Positions 10,329 through 20,417 of a DNA stretch of 64,000 nt are shown piece after piece (positions within the stretch are counted from its first letter, which is position 1; every line of letters begins with the position of its first letter). Source of the stretch: Aricia agestis (Eukaryota; Arthropoda; Insecta; Lepidoptera; Lycaenidae); contig NC_056420.1 in the NCBI RefSeq assembly GCF_905147365.1, forward strand, positions 8,070,001-8,134,000, given 5' to 3'. The position numbers and the translations under genes are program-made. The notes beneath the pieces were generated by a model. The model was not told the DNA's origin and searched no databases. It saw only the letters and a program-made list of their open reading frames with translations.

Positions 10329-10346
10329 ATAGTTATGTATATTCAC

Positions 10347-10506
10347 CTGTCGTCAGGAAGTCTCGTTTCTTCCTCGACAGTATCTTCTGCTGGCGCGCCC
10401 ACCGCACCCTTGTGTCAGCTTCTAGCCTGCCGTGATGCGCGTGCGCCGGCTCTATACTGCGCCGCGCCACCGAGTGGTGTAAGAAGTGGTAGTGCTCCGA
10501 GAATAT
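10347..10506 (-). CDS. furin-like proprotein convertase, C-terminal prodomain exon with activation site
   Basis: This 160-nt minus-strand exon reads IFSEHYHFLHHSVARRSIEP, then AHAHHGRLEADTRVRWARQQ, then KILSRKKRDFLTT plus one base of the next codon. It aligns with the second half of the furin prodomain (human ...YYHFWHRGVTKRS... and ...VQWLEQQVAKRRTKRD). The prodomain is an intramolecular chaperone and inhibitor that is cut off by the enzyme itself. SRKKR|D sits at the primary autocleavage site. VARR|S sits at the secondary internal site, and the His after FL matches the pH-sensing His69 of human furin. The acceptor is TTTCAG and the donor GTGAAT. The exon starts in phase 0, so the previous exon should end with the usual ...NLGQ. 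I did not find that exon in the remaining 53 kb. Confidence 0.93.
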
Positions 10507-10587
10507 CTGAAACAATGTGGTAGGTTAGCAAATACCAAGACGTGGTTGTTTGACAATTTAAGTACTATACTTGCCACTTTTATAATA

Positions 10588-10828
10588 TACTAGTTATTTG
10601 ACCGAGCTTTGCTCGGTATTCGATAAAGTGACATTTTCTAAAAATGATTCCTAGCTAGATCGATTTATCGCACCCGAAACCCCCTATATACTAAATTTCA
10701 TGAAAATCGTTGGAGCCGAATAAAATGACATTTCCTAAAAATTATTCCTAGCTAGATCGATTTATCGCCCCCGAAACCCCCTATATACTAAATTTCATGA
10801 AAATCGTTGGAGCAGATTATTAACAGGC
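10588..10828. repeat. interspersed element (family M) with an internal 97-bp duplication
   Basis: Starts ACTAGTTATTTGACCGAGCT and contains CCTAGCTAGATCGATTTATC and CCCCCTATATACTAAATTTC twice, 97 bp apart (for example GACATTT at 10630 and 10727). A single-unit copy lies inverted at 21325-21478. Confidence 0.75.
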
Positions 10829-10948
10829 ACCATTTTTTTAACAACGCGTGAATTGTCGTTGAGATGCGACGCAAATGTAGCTACGTCGCGTCCCTCGTTA
10901 CATGATGATTATTGATTACAGACGTTGTCTCATAAGTCATCTCATAAG

Positions 10949-10993
10949 CACAGTATAGCAATATTAGGGGATATGTCATATTGCTATACTGTG
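10949..10993. repeat. palindrome, 16-bp arms
   Basis: CACAGTATAGCAATAT at 10949-10964 is exactly complementary to 10978-10993. Confidence 0.7.
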
Positions 10994-11524
10994 TCATAAG
11001 TAACATTTTACAATATGGCGGCGTTATTTCAACTTTTAAGTTTTAGACGTGTAGCAAAAAAGCCTTGTAAGTCCCAAGGGAGTCCATACAACAATCATTA
11101 ATATTGTCGTTAATTATTATTCTCAAAGTCGTACAGACGTAATAAAATCTGTTTTGTTGCAATCACAATATTTTATTCCGTACGTGTCCCGTAAAAACTT
11201 CTAAGAACAAAAAAACAACATTATTTAAAAGACGTCGAAATTGAGTGGCGCACAGCCGTAAAATCCAACTTTATACGAACTTCGAGAGTAAAACGGTCAT
11301 AACTCATAATTTCGCGTTTTATGTCTTTATTAAAGTAAGACTTGTTAAAAATACAACGTTACAGTTGGAATTACAAATGAACTGGATCCAAATCACGTAA
11401 TGGTTTTTTATAATCGGATTTTGTATTTGTATAGCTTTTGATTTTACGAAGCTTTTTATTTAGTTTTAAACAAAAAGTTACTTTCATGATTTTTATTATT
11501 GCTCAACACTCACAAGACGGATTA

Positions 11525-11981
11525 AGCCGGGTCTCCACTAGGCAACATTTAGCGCGCGACACGTGACGCTCAACATGTACGGCAACGCTGCACAACAGCG
11601 CGCGATGTTGCCAGCTGACGCGCAACATGACGCGCGGCTTGTTGTTTGTTTAAAGAGAATTGCATCAATTGTCGTCAAGTGGAGACGCGCGCAACAATGT
11701 CCGTAGTGTGGTCTAACGAACAAGTGCTCAAATTAAGCGAACTGTACCAAAACTATGAACGTCTATGGGATACTGCTCACAGATACTATAAAAAAAATTA
11801 TAACCACTGCCACTAAAATCAACACAAGTTCCTCTGGCGACATGTTGGCGACGACTGACGTAAAGTAGATGCGTAGACAGACAACGTTGTTCATCAAAAG
11901 TCCCGCGCTGACTTTCAACATGTTGGGCAACTTGTTGTCCAGCATGTTGCGCGTGAATTGTTGCTTAGTGGAAACGAGGCT
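11525..11981 (+). mobile_element. Harbinger-like MITE with TTA duplication
   Basis: Terminal inverted repeats AGCCGGGTCTCCACTAGGCA / TGCTTAGTGGAAACGAGGCT (similar after complementing) lie between TTA at 11522-11524 and TTA at 11982-11984. A TWA duplication is typical of PIF/Harbinger elements. These elements encode a MADF/Myb-like partner protein, and a fragment of such a gene is present inside. Confidence 0.78.
11697..11816 (+). pseudogene. MADF-domain fragment
   Basis: A 39-codon frame reads MSVVWSNEQVLKLSELYQNY then ERLWDTAHRYYKKNYNHCH and a stop. Trp at the start, the LYxxY/LWD core and the following Y match the beginning of the MADF (Myb/SANT-like) DNA-binding domain carried by PIF/Harbinger accessory proteins. 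Only the first third of the roughly 85-residue domain is present. It is a transposon relic, not a host gene. Confidence 0.62.
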
Positions 11982-12292
11982 TTAGGATTCCAACTGATGT
12001 GTATATGTAATGCGTGTATAAACACGCATTTTTTTTAACTCGAAGACTGTTTATTTACAATCAATAGCATTTTTTAAAATCTATCAGTACTTACATTTTA
12101 TTTACATGTCGTAATGTTAATAAAAATGTATACTTAAACATTTTAAAAAATATAAATATTATACAAAATGACAAAGAAAATAAGTAAGTAAGATTGTCTC
12201 TTATTAAGTAAAAAGCAAAAAATACACATTCTCGATCTAATAAAGAAGGTTTAGCGAGAGCTCAAACTGTCATAGTGACACAAACTAAATGA

Positions 12293-12370
12293 AGGCCTGT
12301 TGCCGATGCCTCGTCCGACACCAGCGCGCCGCGGCCCGCACCGCGCCGCCCTGAGCCCTGCCTCTCACAT
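12293..12370. other. isolated GC-rich patch
   Basis: A short stretch of CpG-rich sequence (CCAGCGCGCCGCGGCCCGCA and neighbours) stands out from its AT-rich surroundings. It has no convincing frame with splice sites. It could be a regulatory patch, an unrecognised exon or a MITE end. Just before it, 12009-12031 is a small hairpin (TGCGTGT/ACACGCA). Confidence 0.3.
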
Positions 12371-12776
12371 TGCACCGGTTGTAATCAATTCACTAATTTA
12401 CTTTAAAGTAGTAGCTCGATTCTGCTTTAGTGTTAGATACTAAATTGGAATAAATAATTTTAGTATATCTTTATATAAGCCCAGCTTAATAAGTAGAATG
12501 ATTATATTATGTACTATTGTTGCTAATTGAAAATCTTTGAAATGAATCCTGTATTTAAGCGACATATTAGATAGATTGCCAATTTAGTTATTCAAAAGAT
12601 ATTATATTTCGAACACATGGCGTAACCAAGCAATCGCCGCTACCAATGAAATATATATTGAGGTAGAGCACAACTACTCGTAAATACCACAATCGCAAAG
12701 TAAGTAGCTGGTGGCAAAAACTTTACCCGAAAGTTTTATTCCTACTGAGCCACGAAAACTTCATAACAATCTATTA

Positions 12777-12949
12777 GCTTTGTCCACACTGTGCCTTTTT
12801 TGTTCATCAAGGGCATGCGTTATAGCGCAGTCAACATCGCACGTGAGACATGCCCGCGACGCTATGACACTTTTCTTTCCAACGCATGTGGATTTTGACG
12901 CATTCAATTATTGAATATGCAGATAGTTGAATAAAAAGATGATGACGAA
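12777..12949. mobile_element. MITE family E, truncated copy
   Basis: Matches 22721-22897 from GCTTTGTCCACACTGTGCC onward, with CATCAAGGGCATGCGTTATA and GACGCATTCAATTATTGAAT, but lacks the right terminal repeat. Confidence 0.68.
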
Positions 12950-13255
12950 TGCTCTTATAAGCTCTTATAACCTGAGTTTGGATCGTCACAACCACTCTAT
13001 AAATCCCACAGCCTTTCATAAAATTTGATTGAGGTTTAACGCATGAATGAAAAAATCCAATCCCGCATAAGGTTTTAACAAACGCGTTCTAGTTTTTCCA
13101 TGTCATCGCATTTTTTACGTCACGTATTAATCAAAAGGAGGATACTGTATTAAGCCTGATATACTCAGGCTTGCTTAGCTGCCCTGCATTTGCCTGTCTG
13201 GGTCAATAATATTCAAATATTTTTTCGTTAAAAAAAATCCGATTATTTAATAATA

Positions 13256-13428
13256 TGTGGCGATACCCACAATTCGCCTAACATTCCTGCATCGCGCTAT
13301 CGAAGTTTTCTGAGCGCGTCGGTATATAAACGACAGCTGAGATGTATCACGTGGGCTTCGGCCTGACCGGGCATAACACCTCGCTCGGTCGGAAGATCTT
13401 CCTTTGGCCGCCACGCACATATCCCACA
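13256..13428 (+). repeat. 5' LTR of the TRIM-like element
   Basis: 173 bp, TG...CA termini, with a TATATAAA box near 13320 that could serve as promoter. Confidence 0.8.
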
Positions 13429-13446
13429 TTGGTGACCCTCGACAGA
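13429..13446 (+). other. primer-binding site of the TRIM-like element
   Basis: TTGGTGACCCTCGACAGA follows the LTR directly. TGGTGACCC is the usual start of tRNA primer sites in insect Gypsy-type elements. The exact tRNA is not determined. Confidence 0.6.
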
Positions 13447-13791
13447 ACACGGCTCCTTTATCATCATTACTCCCCGCCCCTCCGCACCGCGCCAGCCAGC
13501 GTCGCCTCATCGGGTACATCGTCCACTAGCCGCAACATACCGCGGCCTGGGCGACTCCGCATCGGCATCATCGGGCTTTCTCACTACATCGACCGGTCAG
13601 CAAGCAGAGCACATCTCTCCTGGTCAGCATGTAGCATCGGCCCCGCACGGCAGCTTATCCGACTCACTGGATCCCGTGCAGCAGCTTACAGTTCCGACTC
13701 ACTGGGACTCACTGCAATAGTTCCGACTCACTGGAACTCACTGGCACTGGCGACTCAAGCGACAAGACTTCAAGATTCGACCTCCGGTCTT

Positions 13792-13804
13792 CGGGGGGGA
13801 GTGA
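13792..13804 (+). other. polypurine tract of the TRIM-like element
   Basis: A run of seven G followed by AGTGA abuts the 3' LTR, as expected for plus-strand priming. Confidence 0.7.
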
Positions 13805-13960
13805 TGTGGCGATACCCACAATTCGCCTAACATTCCTGCATCGCGCTATGGAAGTTTTCTGAGCGCGTCGGTATATAAACGACAGCTGAGATGTATTACG
13901 TGGGCTTCGGCCTGACCGGGCATAACACCTCGCTCGGTCGGAAGATCTTCCTTTCCCACA
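13805..13960 (+). repeat. 3' LTR of the TRIM-like element
   Basis: 156 bp, nearly identical to the left LTR but missing about 17 bp just before the terminal CCCACA. Confidence 0.8.
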
Positions 13961-13965
13961 AATAT

Positions 13966-14390
13966 AATCGGCGAAATGCGAGTCGGGCTCGCTCATGAAG
14001 GGTTCCGTACCGTTATAGAGCAAAAATAGGCCAAAAATTGTGTTTTTTGTATGGGAGCCCCCCTTCATTTTTTTTGTTAACTAATAAAAAACACAATAAT
14101 AATCAAGGATTTTGTGAAAATTTCAAGAGCCTACCTGTTACCATTAGATATCGAGCAAAAAAGACCAAAAAGTGATTGGTGTATGGGAGCCCCCCTTAAA
14201 TATTAATTATATTTTGTTTTTAGTATTTGTTGTTATAGCGGCACCAAAAATACACAATCTATGAAAATTTTATTCGTCTAGCTATAGTGGTTCTTGAGAT
14301 ACAGCCTGAAGACAGATGGACAGATGGACAGACATTGAAGTCTCAGTAATAGGTCCCGTTTTTACCCTTTGGGTACGGAATCCTAAAAAC
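13966..14390 (-). repeat. interspersed element family C, copy 1
   Basis: Begins near GCGAGTCGGGCTCGC, includes GGGTTCCGTACC, GTATGGGAGCCCCCC and TTGTTATAGCGGCA, and ends TACCCTTTGGGTACGGAA. Other copies lie at 15985-16267 and 46161-46565. It starts a few bases after the TRIM-like element. Confidence 0.75.
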
Positions 14391-15984
14391 ATAAAACATA
14401 AACCTTAACCCAAAGTGTTAAAAATTCACCTGAGCAATCTAAAAGTCTTTTATTATAAAGAAAGGAATACGAAATAAATAAATTATGAAATTTATTGTAT
14501 TGAATCAAAATTATATAGAAAATTTGTAAAATAAAAATCTAATTCCTGAAAATCCGGTGTAGATAATTTTATTGGAGTTTATAAGCCGTGCAAAACGAAT
14601 GAAAGAGCGAAACGATGTTCAGGTACGTAAGAGCGTGGCCACATTACAGTGCCGCGTAGCGGTAGCGCTTCGGCGTTTTACATACGTAGCGGATACAATG
14701 CAGAAAAACGATGCGACACTTCACGTCCGATAGTACAGAAGGGCCATGTCGTGTAGTCTCGCCGCGCGTTACTACGTTCAGTTTAGGTTATTACACTTTC
14801 ATACAATTCTTATTTAAATGTGTCGTGTAGCGTCCCTGCGCTGCAGTGTAGTTTAGTGTGCATCCGTTATCTGATTGCCATAACCCAAGATGTTTAACTT
14901 AGCAAGATGGCGATGATGTATATACTGCCTACTTTATACTATTGTAAATTATTACGTGTTTCAAATAAATAATTTTGTATTTGTTCCTAGTACGATTTCA
15001 TCTTTATGCTGTCGCGTTCCGACGGAGCAACGCAAGTCGCATCGCAGCACACCGGAGCGTTGTGGCCCAGTTCTAACTGGTGAAACCACACATTTGGCTT
15101 GATTCCGACGCAGGTAGCGGCCGTAACCCAGATATTAAAATGCATTGATAAAATACTAATAGATGTCCATGCATTAGCTATGTATTGACGTGTATTTCAG
15201 TAAATTGAGATGTTCAGTAAAGATAAGCACTTTAAGTGACAAATATATCCACACTGTGTACAGCTATAACATTTGTATAAACTATAAACAGTGATTTTTA
15301 CTAGTATGAGGGTATAATAATATATTTGTGATTTTACTAATAAATCTCAGGAAATCATCCCGTCTAAAATGGACACAAGTTTTGGTGGTTGCAGGTTGCT
15401 CTTACAATAACTTTTTTCTATTTTTGTTTCAAAGTACTCCTTACGTAGCAATTTCAAATACAGCCGAATCGAAGAATCATAGTAGAGCAGTTTAGAGTTT
15501 TCAATTCACATTTTATTCGATCAGATCATACGTTTATCGGCGATAGATATAAAGATGAAGACTAGAATGTAGAATATCAGATTACATAACTTCTCAATAT
15601 GAATGAAAAATGTAATAATACAATCTATATTCCGAAACAAAATTCAATTTTGTCTTGGCACCCGCATTGCAGATATTATGTCTTAGGTTATTACTGCCTT
15701 AAAATATTTCGCACTAGATAACTTACATCTGCTATAATAGTTCTTTGTAAAACCTACTTGTAATTTTATTAAATTTCATGAAATATTGAAAAATAGATAG
15801 GTAGTATTACTTGCATGTGAAGTAGAAGGAGCTTAGTAGCATTAAAACGTTCGTGCCAAAATAAATACTAATTCCGCATAATATTGAAGAATTATAAAAG
15901 TCAAATTATTTAAAAAAATCTTAAAAACTTAACCGCAAAAACGATATAAAAAATGTTTGTTTAAAAAGTATTAAAAATCGACAA
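14391..15984. other. intronic stretch, mostly unassigned
   Basis: At 14624-14770 a GC-richer patch begins GAGCGTGGCCACATTACAGT. It resembles 22508-22540 and perhaps 7119-7160, so it may belong to a MITE family whose ends I cannot fix. The rest is AT-rich with no clear feature. Confidence 0.4.
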
Positions 15985-16267
15985 TATAGAGCAAAAAAGG
16001 CCAAAAAAGTCACGTTTGTTGTATGGGGCTCCCATATTACAACAAACGTGACTTTTTTGGCCCCTTAAATATTAATTTTATTTTGTTTTTTAATACTTAT
16101 TTGTTATAGCGGCAAATCTGTGAAAATTTCAACTCTCTAGCTATTACAGTTCTTGAGTCACAGCGTGGAGACAGACAGACAAGCGAACAGCCGGACAGAC
16201 GGACAGACAACGAAGTCTTAGTAATAGAGGGTCCCGTTTTTACCCTTTGGGTACGGAACCCTAAAAA
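15985..16267 (-). repeat. interspersed element family C, copy 2, with internal palindrome
   Basis: Carries the family-C tail (GTTATAGCGGCAAATCTGTG ... TTTGGGTACGGAACCC). In addition, 15999-16023 and 16038-16062 form a perfect 25-bp inverted repeat where other copies have only one arm, so part of the element has been duplicated in inverse orientation. Confidence 0.75.
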
Positions 16268-17464
16268 CAAAGTTTAATAAAACAATCTTATCTAGTTGTA
16301 TTAGACAAGTTCCTACTAGGATAGTTTCCGGTAAGGGGCAGCTCTCTTCATCCCTCGAGGCTCATAAATATAAAGAAATCCACCCAGAGGCGCTCAACCT
16401 TTTACCGTTCTATTTGAAGTTTTCAAAAAGTTATCGCTACCTACAAAAATAAACAACCCCTCTAAAGATTGGAGTTCGAACACTGTACCTACTCGACCGG
16501 GGTGGAATAGGCGTTGAAAGCTGGACCCGCGGGTGCGTTGACCTACATTAAATAATAAATTGGGAAGGTTTGGTTCGTTTGGCTTTGACTAGACTCTGCA
16601 GGCGTGATTAATAATTATTAATGTTGAAATATTATTTATTAACATTCTAGAATCTAGGCAATGTTACGTAAGAGTGTATTTGGCAACGATTTCAGAATAT
16701 TACTCCCCAGTGTGAATTGAAAAAACAGTCGTGTCATCATAAACTTTCCCCCGAAATATGAAAAAGTGCTTTGTTATAATCATTAATACATCAAAACAAC
16801 GAGATTTCCATTTGGCTGAAACACAAAACTACTCGCTCGAAACCATTACAAAGGGAAGGTAAAAAGGCTTTTGGAACGTGGCCGCGGGCAAAGCGGCCCG
16901 TATTATGAAGCGGAGCGGAAAAAAGGTTTTGCGCCCCGGGCCGATAACTGAGTCTTAAGGACCTATTATATTAATACATTATTGAGGATATTTGAAGCCC
17001 CATATACAGTTTGTTCGCGTGTAGACGTGGATTTGTCAAAAAAACAACGTACATGAATGATCTTAAAAAAAAACCAATAATATCATGGTGTGCTAAAGCA
17101 ATTTTGAGAATAATGTACTATACGCGTGATCACAACTAATTTATTATATTTTTTCTGTCTGTCAAATAAGTTGTGGTTAGCCTATCCGACACATTATCAA
17201 GAAGTGCTGAAACAGGCCTTTAATGTTAATTACTAATTTCAGACAATCAAAACAGATAAGCATTTGGTAAAAATGTAGTTGAAAAGTTTTTGCTTCAAAC
17301 ATTTTTTTTAATTTTTGGCAGTGCTTAAACACTCAAAAACTCTCGCCTCTATAATTCGTGCGATGACCTGCAAAAAGGATGCCTCCAACACAAGCGTAAC
17401 ATAATAATGTTAAACTGTTTGTTCACCTGAACAATGTGCTAATAATACTTATAATATTATATAA
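16268..17464. other. intronic stretch without recognisable features
   Basis: A mixture of AT-rich sequence and a GC-richer patch at 16878-16945. An AT-rich inverted repeat lies near 16608-16650. Nothing coding was recognised. Confidence 0.4.
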
Positions 17465-17760
17465 CAGGGCTTCCCAAACTTATTTGTACTGTGACGCCCT
17501 TGGGATTTTGCTATTTCTTTACGACACCCCTTGAACCCAGCCCCCAAAAATACTTTGTAATTTTAGAACCAGCCAATATAGGTTACCATATAAACACTAT
17601 TTGGATATTTATATTTTTATTAGGAAATAATGACATAATATTTAAAGTACCTATTTTAAATGCAGAATTCACAAGTCCCGGCCATATTTTATTCATTTCT
17701 CGACAGCAAAGGCGTATAGATCTCTATCGAAAACACTTTAAATCATCCCACAAGAGCTAG
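17465..17760 (+). mobile_element. hAT-type element, left end only
   Basis: CAGGGCTTCCCAAACTTATT at the left edge is the terminal sequence of a common hAT MITE type (compare 57670-57839). I found no matching right end, so the element is truncated or diverged. The frame within it is not recognisable as transposase. Confidence 0.45.
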
Positions 17761-18070
17761 ATCATATCTCTAAAGTGTCGTCCGCCAGCCGAGTACCTAC
17801 CCACATAAATTACCCTCTTTCCCTAGTAAAATGTGTGTAAAAGGGGTCATTTGTGCGGGGACAACGACTGTACTTAATGCTTTCTGGAGACGTGAAAAGA
17901 TGTTAAGGGTCTTTAGACTTTAGTACCACATTTGTGTTACGTGTCACCGCCGGCGGCGTCGTCGCGACCTGCCGTAATGACTGCTACTCCTTTTTACTGG
18001 CACACGTGATAAAATGTGCCAAACTTGTCCTATTTCAGCACCCAAACTGTACAGAAGATAACCATTTTAA

Positions 18071-18255
18071 GGGTCCCCGCAGACTTACAATTTAAAGTTG
18101 GCCGACTATCGTACAAACCACAGAAATAGATCAAGATAGAAGCGCCACACGCTCGTGTTCATACAAATTGGAGTGACATGGCGCTTCTATCTTGATCTAT
18201 TTCTGTGCTTTGAACGATAGTCGGCCAACTTTAAATTGTAAGTCTGCGGTGACAC
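18071..18255. mobile_element. foldback MITE with TAA duplication
   Basis: The outer arms 18077-18112 and 18214-18249 and the inner arms 18119-18147 and 18179-18207 are complementary and perfect over almost their whole length. The whole 185-bp unit is therefore one long hairpin with a 31-bp loop. TAA flanks both sides (18068-18070, 18256-18258), a Harbinger-type TWA target. Confidence 0.85.
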
Positions 18256-18454
18256 TAAGACTCCGATTGCCACTGGGATGATTTTTTTATTCTGGCATTT
18301 TTTGTAAGAAATTCCATGGCAAATAGATATTTCTCGCTCGCGATAAAAGTAATTTTTGTCCTTTACCGTAGCGTCCGACTTCCTCCTTATATTTTTGTAC
18401 AAGTATAAGTATATTAAGTACAAAAAGTAAACAAATATTTCCCTTATATAATCC

Positions 18455-18795
18455 ATACTAATATTATAAATGCGAAAGTGTGTCTATCTGTCTGTCTGTT
18501 AACTCTTCACGCCCAAGCCACTAAGCCGACTTTGGTGGGTTTAAAAAAATATCTCCGAAAAATGTACGGTTTCAACGCGATAAATGCCATCTTGTAAGTA
18601 TATAAAGTTACAAGAAGACACCCGCAACTCCGTTGCGCCAAAATAGCCTTACATAGAGGGAACCGTACATTTTTCGGGATAAAAAGCTTCCTATGTCCTT
18701 TCCCGGGAGTAAAATTATCCGCATATCTTATTTCAGCAAAAACAGTGCAGCGGTTTGGGCGTGAAGAGGTAACAGTCAGACAGATAGACACTTAG
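18455..18795. repeat. two family-F copies head to head
   Basis: A plus-oriented copy (GCGAAAGTGTGTCTATCTGT ... ATGTACGGTTTCAACGCG) is followed by a minus-oriented one (CGCAACTCCGTTGCGCC ... GGGCGTGAAGAGGTAACAG). They share ends and form an imperfect 340-bp inverted repeat. Confidence 0.7.
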
Positions 18796-18847
18796 TATTT
18801 ACAATATCAGAGTGCATTTATATAATTTTTAAATATTATATTTGTTA

Positions 18848-19365
18848 ACGTTACGTTGTCGCACGGGTATAAAATATAATAAACACTGAAACATGACTGA
18901 AAAAATGATTAAAATCGATAGCCTTCACGTGGTCTACTTCCTATCTGTGCCAAATAACATAAAAATTGCTCCAGTAGTTCGCGAGATAAGCCCTTTAAAA
19001 TAATTTCCCCCGTTTTTCCACATTCTCCTATTAGTCTTAGCGTGATAAAATATAGCCTATAGCCTTTCACAATAAATGGGCTATCTAACACTGAAATAAT
19101 TTTTCAAATCGGACCAGTAGTTCCTGAGATTAGCGCGTTCAAGTTGGCCCTTTTTAAATAATTTTCCCAGTTTTTTCCACATTTTCCTCTATTTCTTCGC
19201 TCCTATTAGTTTTAGCGTGATAAATTATAGCCTATAGCCTTCCTCGATAATCGGACTATCTAACACTGAGAGAATCATCAAAATCCGTTGCGTAGTTTTA
19301 AAGATTAAAGGAAACAAAGGGACATGTGGGAAAAAAAGCGACTTTGTTTTATAATATGTATATAG
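18848..19365. repeat. family-L element, long copy
   Basis: Contains GTCGCACGGGTATAAAAT, two runs of the CCACATTCTCCTATTAGTCT type and AATCGGACCAGTAGTTCCTG, ending GGGACATGTGGGAAAAAAAG. Closely parallels 43675-44165. Confidence 0.7.
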
Positions 19366-19523
19366 AAGTACCCAGTCTCTAGAACCATAATGTATGTAAA
19401 TGAATCTGTAACAATGTTATTTCTACATGCTTACATAATATTTTAGCTACCATTCATCTCAAGATGTTGGTTCGGCTGTCGGCAATATTACCCTGGCTGC
19501 CCTGGCTACGAGGGGGAATCCCG

Positions 19524-19537
19524 GTTACCATAGCAAC
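19524..19537. promoter_or_regulatory. X-box-like palindrome (RFX site candidate)
   Basis: GTTACCATAGCAAC fits the RFX X-box consensus GTNRCC-NN-RGYAAC on both strands. A second match is at 30845-30858. Binding is not shown by sequence alone. Confidence 0.35.
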
Positions 19538-20363
19538 GCAGCTTCCCAATGGCGTCTTATAAAACTTTTATTCCCTCCAAAAACGTTATTCAATTATGGA
19601 CAACGTTTTGTTTGGATATTTTAAGTAGATGCTCCAAAGTAATTGAAGGGATAATACCTAGTTTAATATAGCAATCAGAAGTGCAATTTTATATGTTATG
19701 AAATAAATAAATAAGTTCGTTGATCGGATATTTTGGTGTATTTGGGATTTTCATTTTAGAAGTAGGATTACTATAATTAAAATTGATGTTTTGTATAATA
19801 AAAGCTGGGCTTAGACAACATTAAAAGGTTTAAAAGAAAATATAACATTTCACAAAAAAATTAATAATCCATACGACAGTAAAAAACATCGCTACGGTTT
19901 TTTAAAACCACAACAAAAACAGCCAAGTCCAGCCGCATATGTGTAAAAAATGGTCATAACTCAGAACTTTTGCGCGAAATATTTGTTTCGCTTTAAAAAC
20001 AAACCGGAACCGGATATAAAGGGAACGTTGACGGAAACCCGGTGTTAAAAATGTATCCCTTCCGTCGGTGTTTGCTGTTTATAATACGACCTTTGGGAAA
20101 TACGAGGGAAACAATTTTACAACGAACTTGTGTGGTATAAAATAGTGTCTCAACTCAACGACGCTGGGGTATTGTAAGTTTTCAAGTTTGGTTTGAAATA
20201 AAACATGTTTAGTATTTATGAGTGACATGGGGACAAAATGTTGGTATTTTTTTTTATTGTAACAAGTCGATGCCAAGTGGCTAGCTTTATTGAAACCATC
20301 AAATGAGCCCGTAAAAATGAACAACTTTTTCTATGAGAACAATGCTGGAACTCAAAAAAATCT

Positions 20364-20417
20364 GTCTTCATACCCATACAAATTGCCCGGATCTGCAATT
20401 TGTATAGGTATGAAGAC
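20364..20417. repeat. palindrome, 23-bp arms
   Basis: 20364-20386 and 20395-20417 are complementary with one mismatch around an 8-bp loop (GTCTTCATACCCATACAAAT ...). Confidence 0.7.

Larger units (their letters stand above)
7900..10346 (-). other. intron of the furin-like gene (2.4 kb)
   Basis: A phase-1 intron with donor CAG|GTGAAT (complement of 10341-10350) and acceptor TTCCAG (complement of 7900-7905). It holds a MITE with a nested LINE tail, a GTCTGTCTG-type element, and a SINE-like element whose poly(A) ends about 17 bp from the donor. Between about 8740 and 9990 I see only AT-rich unique sequence. Confidence 0.88.
13256..13960 (+). mobile_element. TRIM-like non-autonomous LTR retrotransposon
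   Basis: A 705-bp unit has direct terminal repeats beginning TGTGGCGATACCCACAATTC and ending CCCACA, a primer-binding-site-like sequence right after the left repeat, and a polypurine tract right before the right repeat. AATA lies on each flank (13252-13255, 13961-13964) as a 4-bp duplication. The interior of about 376 bp cannot encode gag or pol, so the element fits terminal-repeat retrotransposons in miniature. Apart from a 17-bp deletion near the end of the right copy, the two LTRs differ at only a few positions, which implies a fairly recent insertion. A partner copy is at 55628-56057. The long frames on both strands here are incidental. Confidence 0.85.

Noticed and set aside
13342..13830. 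Long plus-strand frame of 162 codons
   Set aside because: It runs through the left LTR, interior and right LTR start of the TRIM-like element. It has no recognisable domain and is not preserved in the second copy.
13709..14068. Minus-strand frame similar to those at 13247-13519 and 55838-56086
   Set aside because: The shared peptide comes from the antisense of the same LTR sequence, not from a gene family.
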